This document shows, piece after piece, positions 16,769-25,485 of a stretch of 64,000 bases of DNA. The stretch comes from a virus. Numbering within the stretch: the first letter of the stretch is position 1; each line of letters starts with the position of its first letter. The position numbers were made by a program, and so were the translations under genes. The DNA lies in IMG/VR virus record IMGVR_UViG_3300027749_000066, positions 1-64,000 of that record; one strand, given 5' to 3'. The notes below the pieces were generated by a model. The model was not told the origin of the DNA. It saw only the letters and a list, made by a program, of their open reading frames with translations, and did no database searches.

Positions 16769-17178
16769 TTTCTTTAGATATTAATCCGGCTTTAAAAACT
16801 TACCTTGCAACTCAAGGGTTTGGGGATGTAGAAATTTATCCTTTAAATGCTTATAGAGACTATAAGGCTCCTTTTATTACTTGGACAGAATATCCTGCAA
16901 CTAAAAGTAGTGAAGAATATTGGTTTAGAGATTCTATTTTAACTTATTATATTTATGACAATGATATTTCTAATGCTAAAAATCTTTCTTATAAAATAGA
17001 AAATTTTCTTAATATTGGAGATTTAACTCAAAATATTAAAAATTTGATTGCTAATCCAATATCTGGATATCGTCTTTGTTGGTCTAGATTGAATACTGGA
17101 ACTATGTCTGCAGCTATTGAGAGAGATGGTTTGACTTGTATTAGCAGGGTTTTTGATGTAGGATATCTCCCTTTGTAG
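16765..17178 (+). CDS. Tail terminator protein
   Basis: 137 aa. Size, position directly upstream of the major tail protein, and a central strand-helix arrangement (P-F-I-T-W-T-E-Y, then I-S-N-A-K-N-L-S-Y-K-I-E-N-F-L) fit tail terminator proteins, which cap the tube and limit its length. No unique motif proves it. Confidence 0.5.
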   Translation: MISLDINPALKTYLATQGFGDVEIYPLNAYRDYKAPFITWTEYPATKSSEEYWFRDSILTYYIYDNDISNAKNLSYKIENFLNIGDLTQNIKNLIANPISGYRLCWSRLNTGTMSAAIERDGLTCISRVFDVGYLPL

Positions 17179-17297
17179 TTGCTTTATAAATGGGAATATT
17201 ATAATCTGTATGTAGAGCAAGAGTGTTTATTTAGCTCTAAAAATTTATAATAAGATCTGTTTTCGAATTTTTGTAATTATTAAGGAGGTGCCATAAA

Positions 17298-17840
17298 ATG
17301 GCAGTTACATTTTCAAATATTATCACTGGTGAAGGCAAAATTTTCTTAGGCGCTACGGCTGCTACTGCCACCGATCTTGGTGGCACAATGGATGGTGTTG
17401 AAATCGCTTGGGAACCTTCGATGGTTGAGATTGAGATCGATCAGTTTGGTGACGCTGCTCGCGTTATTACTGAGAAGATCAAGGTTTCTCTCAAGACGAA
17501 ACTCGCAGAGGCTACGCTTGAGAATCTTTCGTACTCTTGGAACTATATTGCTGCTAATCAGCTTACCACTAATGCTGGTGTTAGCAAGGTTCTGAATATT
17601 GGTATTCAGTCTGTTTATCCTGCTGAGAACTACATCAAAGTCATTGGTACTGCTCCGAACTCTTCGGCAACCAAGACTTATACTCGTACTTATGAGTGCT
17701 ATCGTGCAGTTCAGTTCTCTGCTAGCACACATACCCTGAAGCGTGCCGATGCTATCTCATTCCCGGTTGAATTCCGCATTCTTCCGAATGCAAACTACAC
17801 TGGCAAAGAGTATGGCACTATTACTGACTCACTGACCTGA
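17298..17840 (+). CDS. Major tail protein (tail tube)
   Basis: 180 aa with a strong AAGGAGG site. Codons switch to the C-ending, highly expressed set seen in the capsid gene, and a textbook terminator follows. It lies immediately upstream of the frameshift chaperone pair, the diagnostic location for the tube subunit. The sequence is beta-rich (V-E-I-E-I-D-Q-F-G-D, F-P-V-E-F-R-I-L-P), as in tube proteins. Confidence 0.8.
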   Translation: MAVTFSNIITGEGKIFLGATAATATDLGGTMDGVEIAWEPSMVEIEIDQFGDAARVITEKIKVSLKTKLAEATLENLSYSWNYIAANQLTTNAGVSKVLNIGIQSVYPAENYIKVIGTAPNSSATKTYTRTYECYRAVQFSASTHTLKRADAISFPVEFRILPNANYTGKEYGTITDSLT

Positions 17841-17862
17841 TAACTAAATAAAACTTAATAGC

Positions 17863-17890
17863 AAAAAGACGAGCGAAAGCTCGTCTTTTT
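17863..17890 (+). terminator. Strong Rho-independent terminator
   Basis: A perfect 12-bp stem AAAAAGACGAGC / GCTCGTCTTTTT with a GAAA tetraloop, ending in the T-tract. It terminates the major tail protein transcript. Confidence 0.9.
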
Positions 17891-17891
17891 G

Positions 17892-17900
17892 TGTTATAAT
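17892..17900 (+). promoter_or_regulatory. Extended -10 promoter TGtTATAAT
   Basis: TG-T-TATAAT begins 2 nt after the terminator T-tract. Leader of about 22 nt with TAGGAG before the ATG at 17929. It lets the chaperone and tape-measure operon be transcribed at a level separate from the tube gene. Confidence 0.6.
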
Positions 17901-17928
17901 AAGAGTCTACCTTAGGAGTGTCTTTAGT

Positions 17929-18225
17929 ATGGCTAAGATTAATAATGTTCGTCCCGGTGTTGAAATTTCATTTGCGGATAAAACTAGAACTATTTACCCC
18001 GTGTCGCTTCGACAGTTGAGAAGTTTGAACCTTGTTATGAAAGAAATGAATGAGTCTCAGGATGATGAGAAGTCTGTTGATTTAATGGTTCAGGCTGCTG
18101 CTATTATTCTTGATAAGATTGAGCCGGAACTTGTTTCTGATCTTGATGCTCTGGAAGATCTTATTGATATCAAGTCATTCAATCAACTTGTTGCTGCCGG
18201 GATGGGTACTGACCCAAACGCATAG
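17929..18225 (+). CDS. Tail assembly chaperone, short form (G-like)
   Basis: 98 aa. Small acidic helical protein (V-S-L-R-Q-L-R-S-L-N near residue 24, then V-M-K-E-M-N) between the major tail protein and the tape measure, as for lambda gpG-type chaperones. The stop TAG at 18223 lies just after the slippery site CCCAAAC (18213-18219), from which the longer form is made. Its role is to bind the tape measure protein during tail assembly. Confidence 0.8.
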   Translation: MAKINNVRPGVEISFADKTRTIYPVSLRQLRSLNLVMKEMNESQDDEKSVDLMVQAAAIILDKIEPELVSDLDALEDLIDIKSFNQLVAAGMGTDPNA

Positions 18226-18578
18226 GCGGGGATGATGATTCAGATTTAACATTTGATGATATTCCCCTTATAGATATAGAATCACAAGTTTTTTGTGAAT
18301 GTGGATCGTGGAAAAACTTTATTGATCTTGAAGATTCTCTTTCATTAGATGAACTTGTTGTTTTATATGAAGCAGTTATAGATCGTCAGAATACTTTAAT
18401 TAAAACTATAGCTATGGCTATGGGTGCGGATATTTCAGAAGATTCTGATAGTAAAGATGACAAATATCTGAAGCCTTGGCAGGTTGATCCATCAGTTGGT
18501 GGACAAATTACTCCTGTTTTTGGTGAGCAAGAGGCTGCATCCTTGCCTATAAACCTAGGTTATTCTATAATTGAGTAG
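17929..18578 (+). CDS. Tail assembly chaperone, -1 frameshift form (GT-like fusion)
   Basis: Predicted 216-aa product: 97 residues of the short form, then a -1 shift on C-CCA-AAC and 119 more residues to the TAG at 18576-18578. The extension has no ribosome site and stays open for 357 nt in the -1 frame. It is acidic (D-D-D-S-D-L-T-F-D-D-I-P) and contains C-E-C-G-S-W-K-N. It fills the gap between short form and tape measure exactly as the T part does in lambda-like tails. Confidence 0.85.
18213..18219 (+). other. Programmed -1 ribosomal frameshift site CCCAAAC
   Basis: The heptamer fits X-XXY-YYZ with the zero frame reading CCA AAC. It lies two codons before the zero-frame stop. The -1 frame continues for 119 codons. 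Confidence 0.85.
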
Positions 18579-18604
18579 GTTCTTTACTTTGAGTGAGTGG
18601 GTTT

Positions 18605-21600
18605 ATGTCTGATACCAGTGATGTAAATATTAATACTAGAATTAATTTTATTGAAAATGGCGCTCAACAAGTTATTGATGCTGCTCAAAAAGTTAAAAGT
18701 GCTATAACTAGTATTGGTTCATCTGCTAGTAGTGGTGCTAATATTGATTTTGGTGCTAAAAAATTAGATGAACAACGTGCTGCCATAGATGCATATAAAA
18801 GACAATTAAGTTCTCTTGGCGATGCTTTTAGCGGAAAAAGCAAATCTATTGGCGATATTTCGGCAAATGTTTCTACAGTTTATCAAGCATTTAAAAATGC
18901 AAATAGTGCTGGTATAGCTACTGCGAACACTATGACTGTTCTTGGCGCAAATGCAGGCAAGGCTACTGGAGAAACTACTAGTTTTTTTCAAAACATAAGA
19001 ATTGGTGCTGCCACTGCTCAAGCTAGTTTGGCTAGTTTAGGTGATGCATATCTTAATTCAGGTAGACAAGCAGCCTTCCAAGGTAAGACTATGATGGCTT
19101 CAATCAGTCTACCTCTTGCTGCTATAGCAACACAGGGTGTTAGAACTTTTGAATCATTTAATAGTCAAATGATTCAATTAAAAAGAGTTACACAATACAA
19201 AGAAGACTATGGTTTATTTAAAAAAGAAATTGATCAATTAAGTAATTCTTTTGGTCTTTCTACTAATGCTGCTGCTGGTTTGATGACTGAGGTTGCTGCA
19301 CTCGGTATGCATGGTTCTGATATTAACAAGATGGCTACTGAAGTCGGCAAGTTTGCTATGGTTACTCAGACTGATGCACAGACTTCTCTTGAGCTTTATA
19401 GAAAAGTAATGACAGTTTTTGGTGGGGGGAGTATTGATAAAACCACCGAAATTATGGCACAGTTAAGTGCTATTGTTGATGATACAGCATTAAGGATGGA
19501 TGATCTAACAAGCGGTCTTCCTCAAATTGCTCCTTTGATGAAAACGATGGGCTTTAGTGCTGCTGGTACTGCTGCAGCTATGGCTTCTATGGCTACTCAG
19601 GGCATTGATGCTAGTGAAGGCGCTAGTGCTCTTAAGATTGTTTTGATGAAACTTGATGATCCTACTAAAAAGATTAATAGAGTTATTCAAGATCTTGGTA
19701 TTAGTTTTTTCGATATGTCCGGCAAAGCCGAGGACGGTAATCAAAGATTAGCGGCTGCTGCTGTTCAATTCACTAATATGAATGCTGCATCTCAAACAAA
19801 AATTGTTTCTGAACTTGGTCCTAGGCAGGGGCCAAGAATTCTTGCTATGTTGCAAGATATGTCTCGGGGTGTTAAAGAACTTAATACTGTTACTGCTGAT
19901 GGTATTGTTACACAAGATGAAGCAGATGCTGTTCAGTCTGGCTGGGCTAAAGCTATGCTTGCATCAGGACAAGTGACTGGTTATACAGCAAAAACTTTAG
20001 ATAGATACAATGAAGCAGCAAAGCAAATCCAAAAAGATCCGGGAACCGGATTGAAAGTTATGAGAACTCAATTTAGTCAAATATCTCGCGATATTGGTGA
20101 TGTTGTTGCTCCTGCTTTTATTTCTGTTGGACATTTTTTATCAAATATTATTCAACTTTTTGGAAAACTTCCAAAACCTATTCAACAGGCAGTTATAGGA
20201 TTTGGAGCACTTGTTGCTGCTGTTGGACCTATGAGATATGTTTTTGGCTCAATTAAAAGTCTTATTGGCGCTGTAAGTTCTGGTATTTCTATGGTCATGC
20301 CTCAGATGACTGAGTTGACTGTTGCTCAACGAGAGTTATTACTTGCCTCTAATGCTAATAGAACTGATGTTCTTTTTGCTGGTAATACTGCTAGATTTGC
20401 TGGCGGTAAAAGAGCGACAAGATCTGCTTTAAGAGAAGCTAATAAGGACGTTGCTGGGACAGAGGGCGCTGGTATTACAGCATCTAGTACCGCTGCAGAA
20501 GGCAGCATTACTCAAGCATCCACTGTTGCTCAAACTTCATTGGATAAATTAACTCTTGGATTGCAAGAACTCTCTGCTGAAACTAAAAATTGGGCTACTA
20601 GTACTGCTGAAAGTACAACAATAGTTCAAACAAAAACTGAAATTAGTGCTAATGCAATGGATGCAGCTTATGCTAAATCAATGGAATCATTGCAAATAGC
20701 TACAGCAGCACAGAAAGTTGAGTATACACAAATTGCCGAGGCTGCTCAAGCATCAGCTGCTGAAAGAATTGCTGCTGAAAAAATGGTTGTTGAACAACAA
20801 TTAGCATCAATGGAGCAAATGAGTCTAACCAATGCTGGTTATGCTAGACAAGAAGCAGCAGTAAGAACGCTTTATTCTGAACAAGCAGCAGCAAGTCTTG
20901 AAATTAGTGCTGCTCAGAAAAAAGCATCAGCTACTTATTTTAATCCTGCTACAAATAGATTTCATTATGTTGAAACTAATAAAATGGCTAAAACTTCAAA
21001 TGTCGTTGGCACTGAAGAGCAAAAAGCAGCAGAAGAGGCTGAGATTCAACTTGCTGCTGCTAGGAAAGCAGAGTCTGCTGCACTTGCGGAAGAAACAAAT
21101 TTTCTTCTTGATTATCAAGCTGAAATTATAAAAACTGTAGCAGAAACATCAAATCTTATTAATGTTGATGAAGCTTTGAGGAATATGATGCTTTCTTTAA
21201 CTACTGAAATAGGTTATTGGGATGCTGCAAATCAATCATTAATTGAAAGCGAATTTGGCCTTAATACTGAAATGTCAGCACTTGAGAAAACTATTGAGAA
21301 TACTATTGCGTGGCGAAAAGCATCTATACCAGGCTTAATAGAAGAAGAAAATGCTCTCAATGCTTCAGGAGCAGGATTTGCTGAGTTAGCGATGTATATG
21401 CAAGAAGTCAAAACTCAAATGGAAACAATGGCAGCTGAAACAACAAATAATGCTTATTTATTTGATGTTCTTTCAGTTTCTCAAAATGCTGCGGCAGAAT
21501 CTACTCAGATGCTTGCTGCATCTATGAATATGACTGAAGAGTCGCTTATTTCAATGGCTGCTGAATTAGAAGTTACTAAAGAAGAATTTATATCAATGAT

Positions 21601-24600
21601 GGCGCCAACAGCATTGACTGAAGAAGCATTTGTTACTCTAGCAGCAACAATGCAAGCATTAGATGGCGTTATTCTTGAAACAGCAGCAGGTAACGTTCTT
21701 TTGGAGGGTACTCTTACTGGAGTTGCTGCAACTGCACAAGAGGCATCTATTGCTGCAGACGAAATGGGGGCATCATTTCTTTCTGCCTTCACTATTGGTT
21801 CTGGTGGCACAATTTTACTTATAGTTGCTGCTATTGCTGCAGTTGTTGGTATTGTTCTTTATCTTAAAAGTAATTGGAATAGTCTTGTCAATACAATGCA
21901 ACCGGGTATTGATGCATTAAAAAGTGCATTTAATAGTTTAAAAGAAGCATTTGGAAATATAGCAAAAGGAATGGGAGATGTATTCTCTCAGTTGACGGGT
22001 GGTACTACTGCTGTTGATGGTTCAACAAACTCCTTTTCTGGTCTTGGAGCAATCTTAAATTGGCTTACAGATCAATTTGCAACTGCAACACAATTTATAG
22101 CAAATGCAATTAATTTTCTTAAACCAGTTTTTATTGCTTTAGCATATATAATTAAAGATATGGTTGCTTTTGTTGCTGATCTAATCAATGGAGATTGGTC
22201 AAAAGCTTGGCAGGCATTTATTGCAATCGGATATGAAATTGTACGTCCAGTTTTAATTCTTGTTCAACAAATTGCTAGACCATTTGCTTGGTTATTTGAT
22301 AAAATTACAGGATTTAGTTCAGCAATAGCATCAGCACTTGGATTAAGTGGTCTTGCAAAAAGTTTGGATAAAACTGGAAAAGAATTAAATAGTTTTGCTA
22401 ATGATCCTGGTTGGATTAATAGTATGGATGATCATTATAGAAAAGGTATTGGAGATCTTTTTGGTCCGGCTGGCCCTGTTGCTGAGAAAAAACCCGATGC
22501 AAAAAAAGCTGGCGATGATCTTGGTGGTGCTGTAGCCGATGGTTTAAACAATGCAACTGGTGACGCTGGTAAGAGTTGGGTAAAAAATTGGATCACATCG
22601 GTTTATTCTGAACTTGATAAAGAAAAATCTAAAATTACTAGTCAAGCTAACAAAGCAATGGATGATGCTAATAAAAAAGAACAAAAAGCTTTTGATCTTA
22701 AAAGTAAAAATATTGATGAAACTATTAAAGATGAAGAGAGGCTTTACCAAACTCAACAATATCTTCAAAAGAAAAAAGAAATGCTTGATCAAAGAGATAT
22801 TGATATTGCTAATTATAAAAAAGATCGAGCTAAAGCTATCTATGAAGGACGTTACAATGACGTTCGTATGATGGATCTTGAACGTCAAAAAGGTACTATT
22901 GATTTTAATAAAAATCTTAAAGATTTGGAAGATCAAAGAGCAAAAGATCTTCTTGGTATAAATAGAACAGATCTTAAGCAAAGAATTACTGATGAAAAAC
23001 AAGCTGCTCAAGAAGCTTATGATATTAGAAAAGCGTCTTTTGATGATGCTTTGGCATTAATTACTTCTTATAGTCCTGCGACTGAAGCTGAGTTCCAAAC
23101 AATGCTTGATTCAATTAATGATTTAATTAAAGCAAATGGTGCTGCTTGGCCTGAATATGGAAAAACTGCAGCAACTCGCTTGGCGGAAGTTTTTAAGAAA
23201 GCAAATGATGATGCTTTAGAGACTTATCGCAAGAGTGGTCAGGACGCAGCAACTGCTTGGATGGAAGGTCAGGCAACAGCACAAACTATCGCAGCCTTAA
23301 CTGCTTTGAATAATAGCGGAAATACTGGAACACCGGGTAACGTCGGAGGTGTAACTACTGGAGCCAATACTGACAATACTGATATAGCATCTATATTACA
23401 AAATAGTACAGATGAACAAAAAATTGCTTTCCAAACTTTTATTGATGCACAAAATAATATGAATACTACCCCCATTACTCAAGATCAACTAGCCGCTTGG
23501 GTTGGCTCTGGTGCTGGCTTAGGTAGCCCGTCTGAAAGTGGTTCAACAAAAATTCCACAATCAGTAATTGATCAGCAAGCACAAGCTGCCGCTAATTCTT
23601 TTGGATTTAATGTTGATGTTAGCAATGTATTGCATAATAATGATCTTGATTCTCAGACTCGTTTATTTGTTGATACTATTAAACAACAAATTAGAAGTGG
23701 AAATTATGCGATGAGAGGTCAAGACGGCTGGGCTGCAGCTATGAGTGAAATTGCTAGCGAAGATAGAGAAGTAGCAAGATCAGGTAAAGCTATGTCTGAT
23801 ACAGATTGGTTACGTAATTATGCTATGCAAAAGGAGATTGATCAAAGAAAAAAGGATGAAGAAGAAAGACACAAAAATGCTGAAGAAAATAATACAGCAG
23901 TTAAAAATAATACTGAAGATGTTGTAAATCGTCATTCTTCTTATTGGGTTGATCAAATTGCTGAAATTAAAAGACTTACTGAAACTACTGATGAGGCTAT
24001 TGCTAGAAGTACAATGTCTGCTAATCAAAATATAGGAAAAGCTCTTGGAAACACGACTAGATCAATGAAAACATTTACTGATTCTTCAGGCAAAATGTGG
24101 TTTGATATGGATGGTCAGATTGTAGATGGATTTGGTCATACTGCAACTTTTACTCAAGATCAATCAGATAGAACTAAAGGCGTTCTTGTTGATAATATGA
24201 AGAATGTTTTGACAGCATCAATTGATACATTTACTGGTGGTCAAAAAGTTGTTGATTATATGAATAAACAAGGACTTGATCCTGCAAGTACTAAGGCTCA
24301 ATTTTTTAAAGATAGACTTAATGAAGTTGGTGGCGTAGTAAAAGAACTTGATGGTAAATCACTTTATATTGATTTAAATATGGGCAATGAAGATTTCTGG
24401 ACTAAATTTGATACTCTTAATGCTTGGACTAAAACTTTTGAAGGTGAAAAGGCTATTGCTGCTATGGCCGGAAATACTCTTTATGAACAAGATGGACGTT
24501 ATATGATGCGCTATGGCACTGAAGCTAATGCTATAGTTAGAGATGTTACTTCCGAACTTGGTCCGCTTAGACATATTACTCCAAAAGCATCTGGTGGACT

Positions 24601-25072
24601 GTATAGCGCTACTGTTGGAGCATTTAAAATGGCTATGGGTGGTATGGTTCAATATGCTGGTGGTGGTAGTCTTGTAAAGAATAGAAAAAATGGTATTCTT
24701 GCTAATATTGGCGAAGGTGGTTTTGATGAATATGTTATTACTACTGATCCTAAATATCGTGCTCAAAACATCGCTTATATGGCCTCTGCTGCTTCTAAAC
24801 TTGGTATATCAATGAGTGCATTACGCGCCAGAAGTGCAGTTGGCGCTGGATACGCAGTTACTGGTGGGTCAGCCTCTGGTGGTTCTGGTGGCTCTGGAGG
24901 GTCTTATGGTGGAGATGTTCATATCAGTGTTGATACATTTATTGGCGAAGAGCAGTGGTTTGCTGAAATGGCTAATAAATATAATATGACTATTGTTCCT
25001 CGTCAAAGAAAAATTGAGGGACAGCAAAAAAGAGTGGTATCATCTTATAATAATAGATGGAGTCTGAAATGA
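18605..25072 (+). CDS. Tape measure protein
   Basis: 2,155 aa from ATG 18605 (a GTG at 18593 is an alternative). The largest gene of the window, directly after the chaperones. Residues about 150-430 are the conserved phage tape-measure core, with a predicted helix-rich A-A-G-L-M-T-E-V and M-G-F-S-A-A-G-T-A-A-A-M-A-S-M. Hydrophobic, membrane-insertion-type segments lie near 540-565 and 1063-1090. A highly charged coiled coil spans about 1335-1480. The C-terminus is Gly-rich (S-G-G repeats) then basic. Length predicts a tail of roughly 320 nm. No lysozyme or peptidase motif was recognised inside it. Confidence 0.92.
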   Translation: MSDTSDVNINTRINFIENGAQQVIDAAQKVKSAITSIGSSASSGANIDFGAKKLDEQRAAIDAYKRQLSSLGDAFSGKSKSIGDISANVSTVYQAFKNANSAGIATANTMTVLGANAGKATGETTSFFQNIRIGAATAQASLASLGDAYLNSGRQAAFQGKTMMASISLPLAAIATQGVRTFESFNSQMIQLKRVTQYKEDYGLFKKEIDQLSNSFGLSTNAAAGLMTEVAALGMHGSDINKMATEVGKFAMVTQTDAQTSLELYRKVMTVFGGGSIDKTTEIMAQLSAIVDDTALRMDDLTSGLPQIAPLMKTMGFSAAGTAAAMASMATQGIDASEGASALKIVLMKLDDPTKKINRVIQDLGISFFDMSGKAEDGNQRLAAAAVQFTNMNAASQTKIVSELGPRQGPRILAMLQDMSRGVKELNTVTADGIVTQDEADAVQSGWAKAMLASGQVTGYTAKTLDRYNEAAKQIQKDPGTGLKVMRTQFSQISRDIGDVVAPAFISVGHFLSNIIQLFGKLPKPIQQAVIGFGALVAAVGPMRYVFGSIKSLIGAVSSGISMVMPQMTELTVAQRELLLASNANRTDVLFAGNTARFAGGKRATRSALREANKDVAGTEGAGITASSTAAEGSITQASTVAQTSLDKLTLGLQELSAETKNWATSTAESTTIVQTKTEISANAMDAAYAKSMESLQIATAAQKVEYTQIAEAAQASAAERIAAEKMVVEQQLASMEQMSLTNAGYARQEAAVRTLYSEQAAASLEISAAQKKASATYFNPATNRFHYVETNKMAKTSNVVGTEEQKAAEEAEIQLAAARKAESAALAEETNFLLDYQAEIIKTVAETSNLINVDEALRNMMLSLTTEIGYWDAANQSLIESEFGLNTEMSALEKTIENTIAWRKASIPGLIEEENALNASGAGFAELAMYMQEVKTQMETMAAETTNNAYLFDVLSVSQNAAAESTQMLAASMNMTEESLISMAAELEVTKEEFISMMAPTALTEEAFVTLAATMQALDGVILETAAGNVLLEGTLTGVAATAQEASIAADEMGASFLSAFTIGSGGTILLIVAAIAAVVGIVLYLKSNWNSLVNTMQPGIDALKSAFNSLKEAFGNIAKGMGDVFSQLTGGTTAVDGSTNSFSGLGAILNWLTDQFATATQFIANAINFLKPVFIALAYIIKDMVAFVADLINGDWSKAWQAFIAIGYEIVRPVLILVQQIARPFAWLFDKITGFSSAIASALGLSGLAKSLDKTGKELNSFANDPGWINSMDDHYRKGIGDLFGPAGPVAEKKPDAKKAGDDLGGAVADGLNNATGDAGKSWVKNWITSVYSELDKEKSKITSQANKAMDDANKKEQKAFDLKSKNIDETIKDEERLYQTQQYLQKKKEMLDQRDIDIANYKKDRAKAIYEGRYNDVRMMDLERQKGTIDFNKNLKDLEDQRAKDLLGINRTDLKQRITDEKQAAQEAYDIRKASFDDALALITSYSPATEAEFQTMLDSINDLIKANGAAWPEYGKTAATRLAEVFKKANDDALETYRKSGQDAATAWMEGQATAQTIAALTALNNSGNTGTPGNVGGVTTGANTDNTDIASILQNSTDEQKIAFQTFIDAQNNMNTTPITQDQLAAWVGSGAGLGSPSESGSTKIPQSVIDQQAQAAANSFGFNVDVSNVLHNNDLDSQTRLFVDTIKQQIRSGNYAMRGQDGWAAAMSEIASEDREVARSGKAMSDTDWLRNYAMQKEIDQRKKDEEERHKNAEENNTAVKNNTEDVVNRHSSYWVDQIAEIKRLTETTDEAIARSTMSANQNIGKALGNTTRSMKTFTDSSGKMWFDMDGQIVDGFGHTATFTQDQSDRTKGVLVDNMKNVLTASIDTFTGGQKVVDYMNKQGLDPASTKAQFFKDRLNEVGGVVKELDGKSLYIDLNMGNEDFWTKFDTLNAWTKTFEGEKAIAAMAGNTLYEQDGRYMMRYGTEANAIVRDVTSELGPLRHITPKASGGLYSATVGAFKMAMGGMVQYAGGGSLVKNRKNGILANIGEGGFDEYVITTDPKYRAQNIAYMASAASKLGISMSALRARSAVGAGYAVTGGSASGGSGGSGGSYGGDVHISVDTFIGEEQWFAEMANKYNMTIVPRQRKIEGQQKRVVSSYNNRWSLK

Positions 25073-25485
25073 CATCAGGTAATACTTTATTTTACCCGGC
25101 AGCCATATGGATTGATAATGTTCAGCTAACTGATCAGGGCCGTGGCCCTATTGATCGTTCTAGGGATGAAAGATCAGTCACTGTTGAACTTGCTAGTGGA
25201 ACTCGTAAAAGGTATATTAAAAGTATTAAGCATACATTTAGTATGAACTGGTCTTATCTTCCTGATGATAGCACTTGCACTATTGATGGCTACGCTGCTC
25301 GCGATACTATGATAAACTTATTAGGTGAGTCTGAGGATTCTCATACTTTAAGATTTTTTTATAAAAACGGGAAATATGAAGAGTTTACTGTATTTCTTAC
25401 TGATTATAAAGAAACTTTGAAGATGAGAAATCCTAGTTCCGGAATTTTTATTTGGGATTTAAGTATGAGTTTTGAGGAATCATGA
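25069..25485 (+). CDS. Distal tail / minor tail protein
   Basis: 138 aa. ATG 25069 overlaps the tape-measure stop as ATGA, with GGAG 8 nt upstream. All-beta composition (W-I-D-N-V-Q-L, R-Y-I-K-S-I-K-H-T-F, T-L-R-F-F-Y-K-N-G). Directly follows the tape measure and precedes the large baseplate protein, the place of distal tail or tail-tip adaptor proteins. Overlaps the next gene by 4 nt. Confidence 0.55.
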   Translation: MTSGNTLFYPAAIWIDNVQLTDQGRGPIDRSRDERSVTVELASGTRKRYIKSIKHTFSMNWSYLPDDSTCTIDGYAARDTMINLLGESEDSHTLRFFYKNGKYEEFTVFLTDYKETLKMRNPSSGIFIWDLSMSFEES

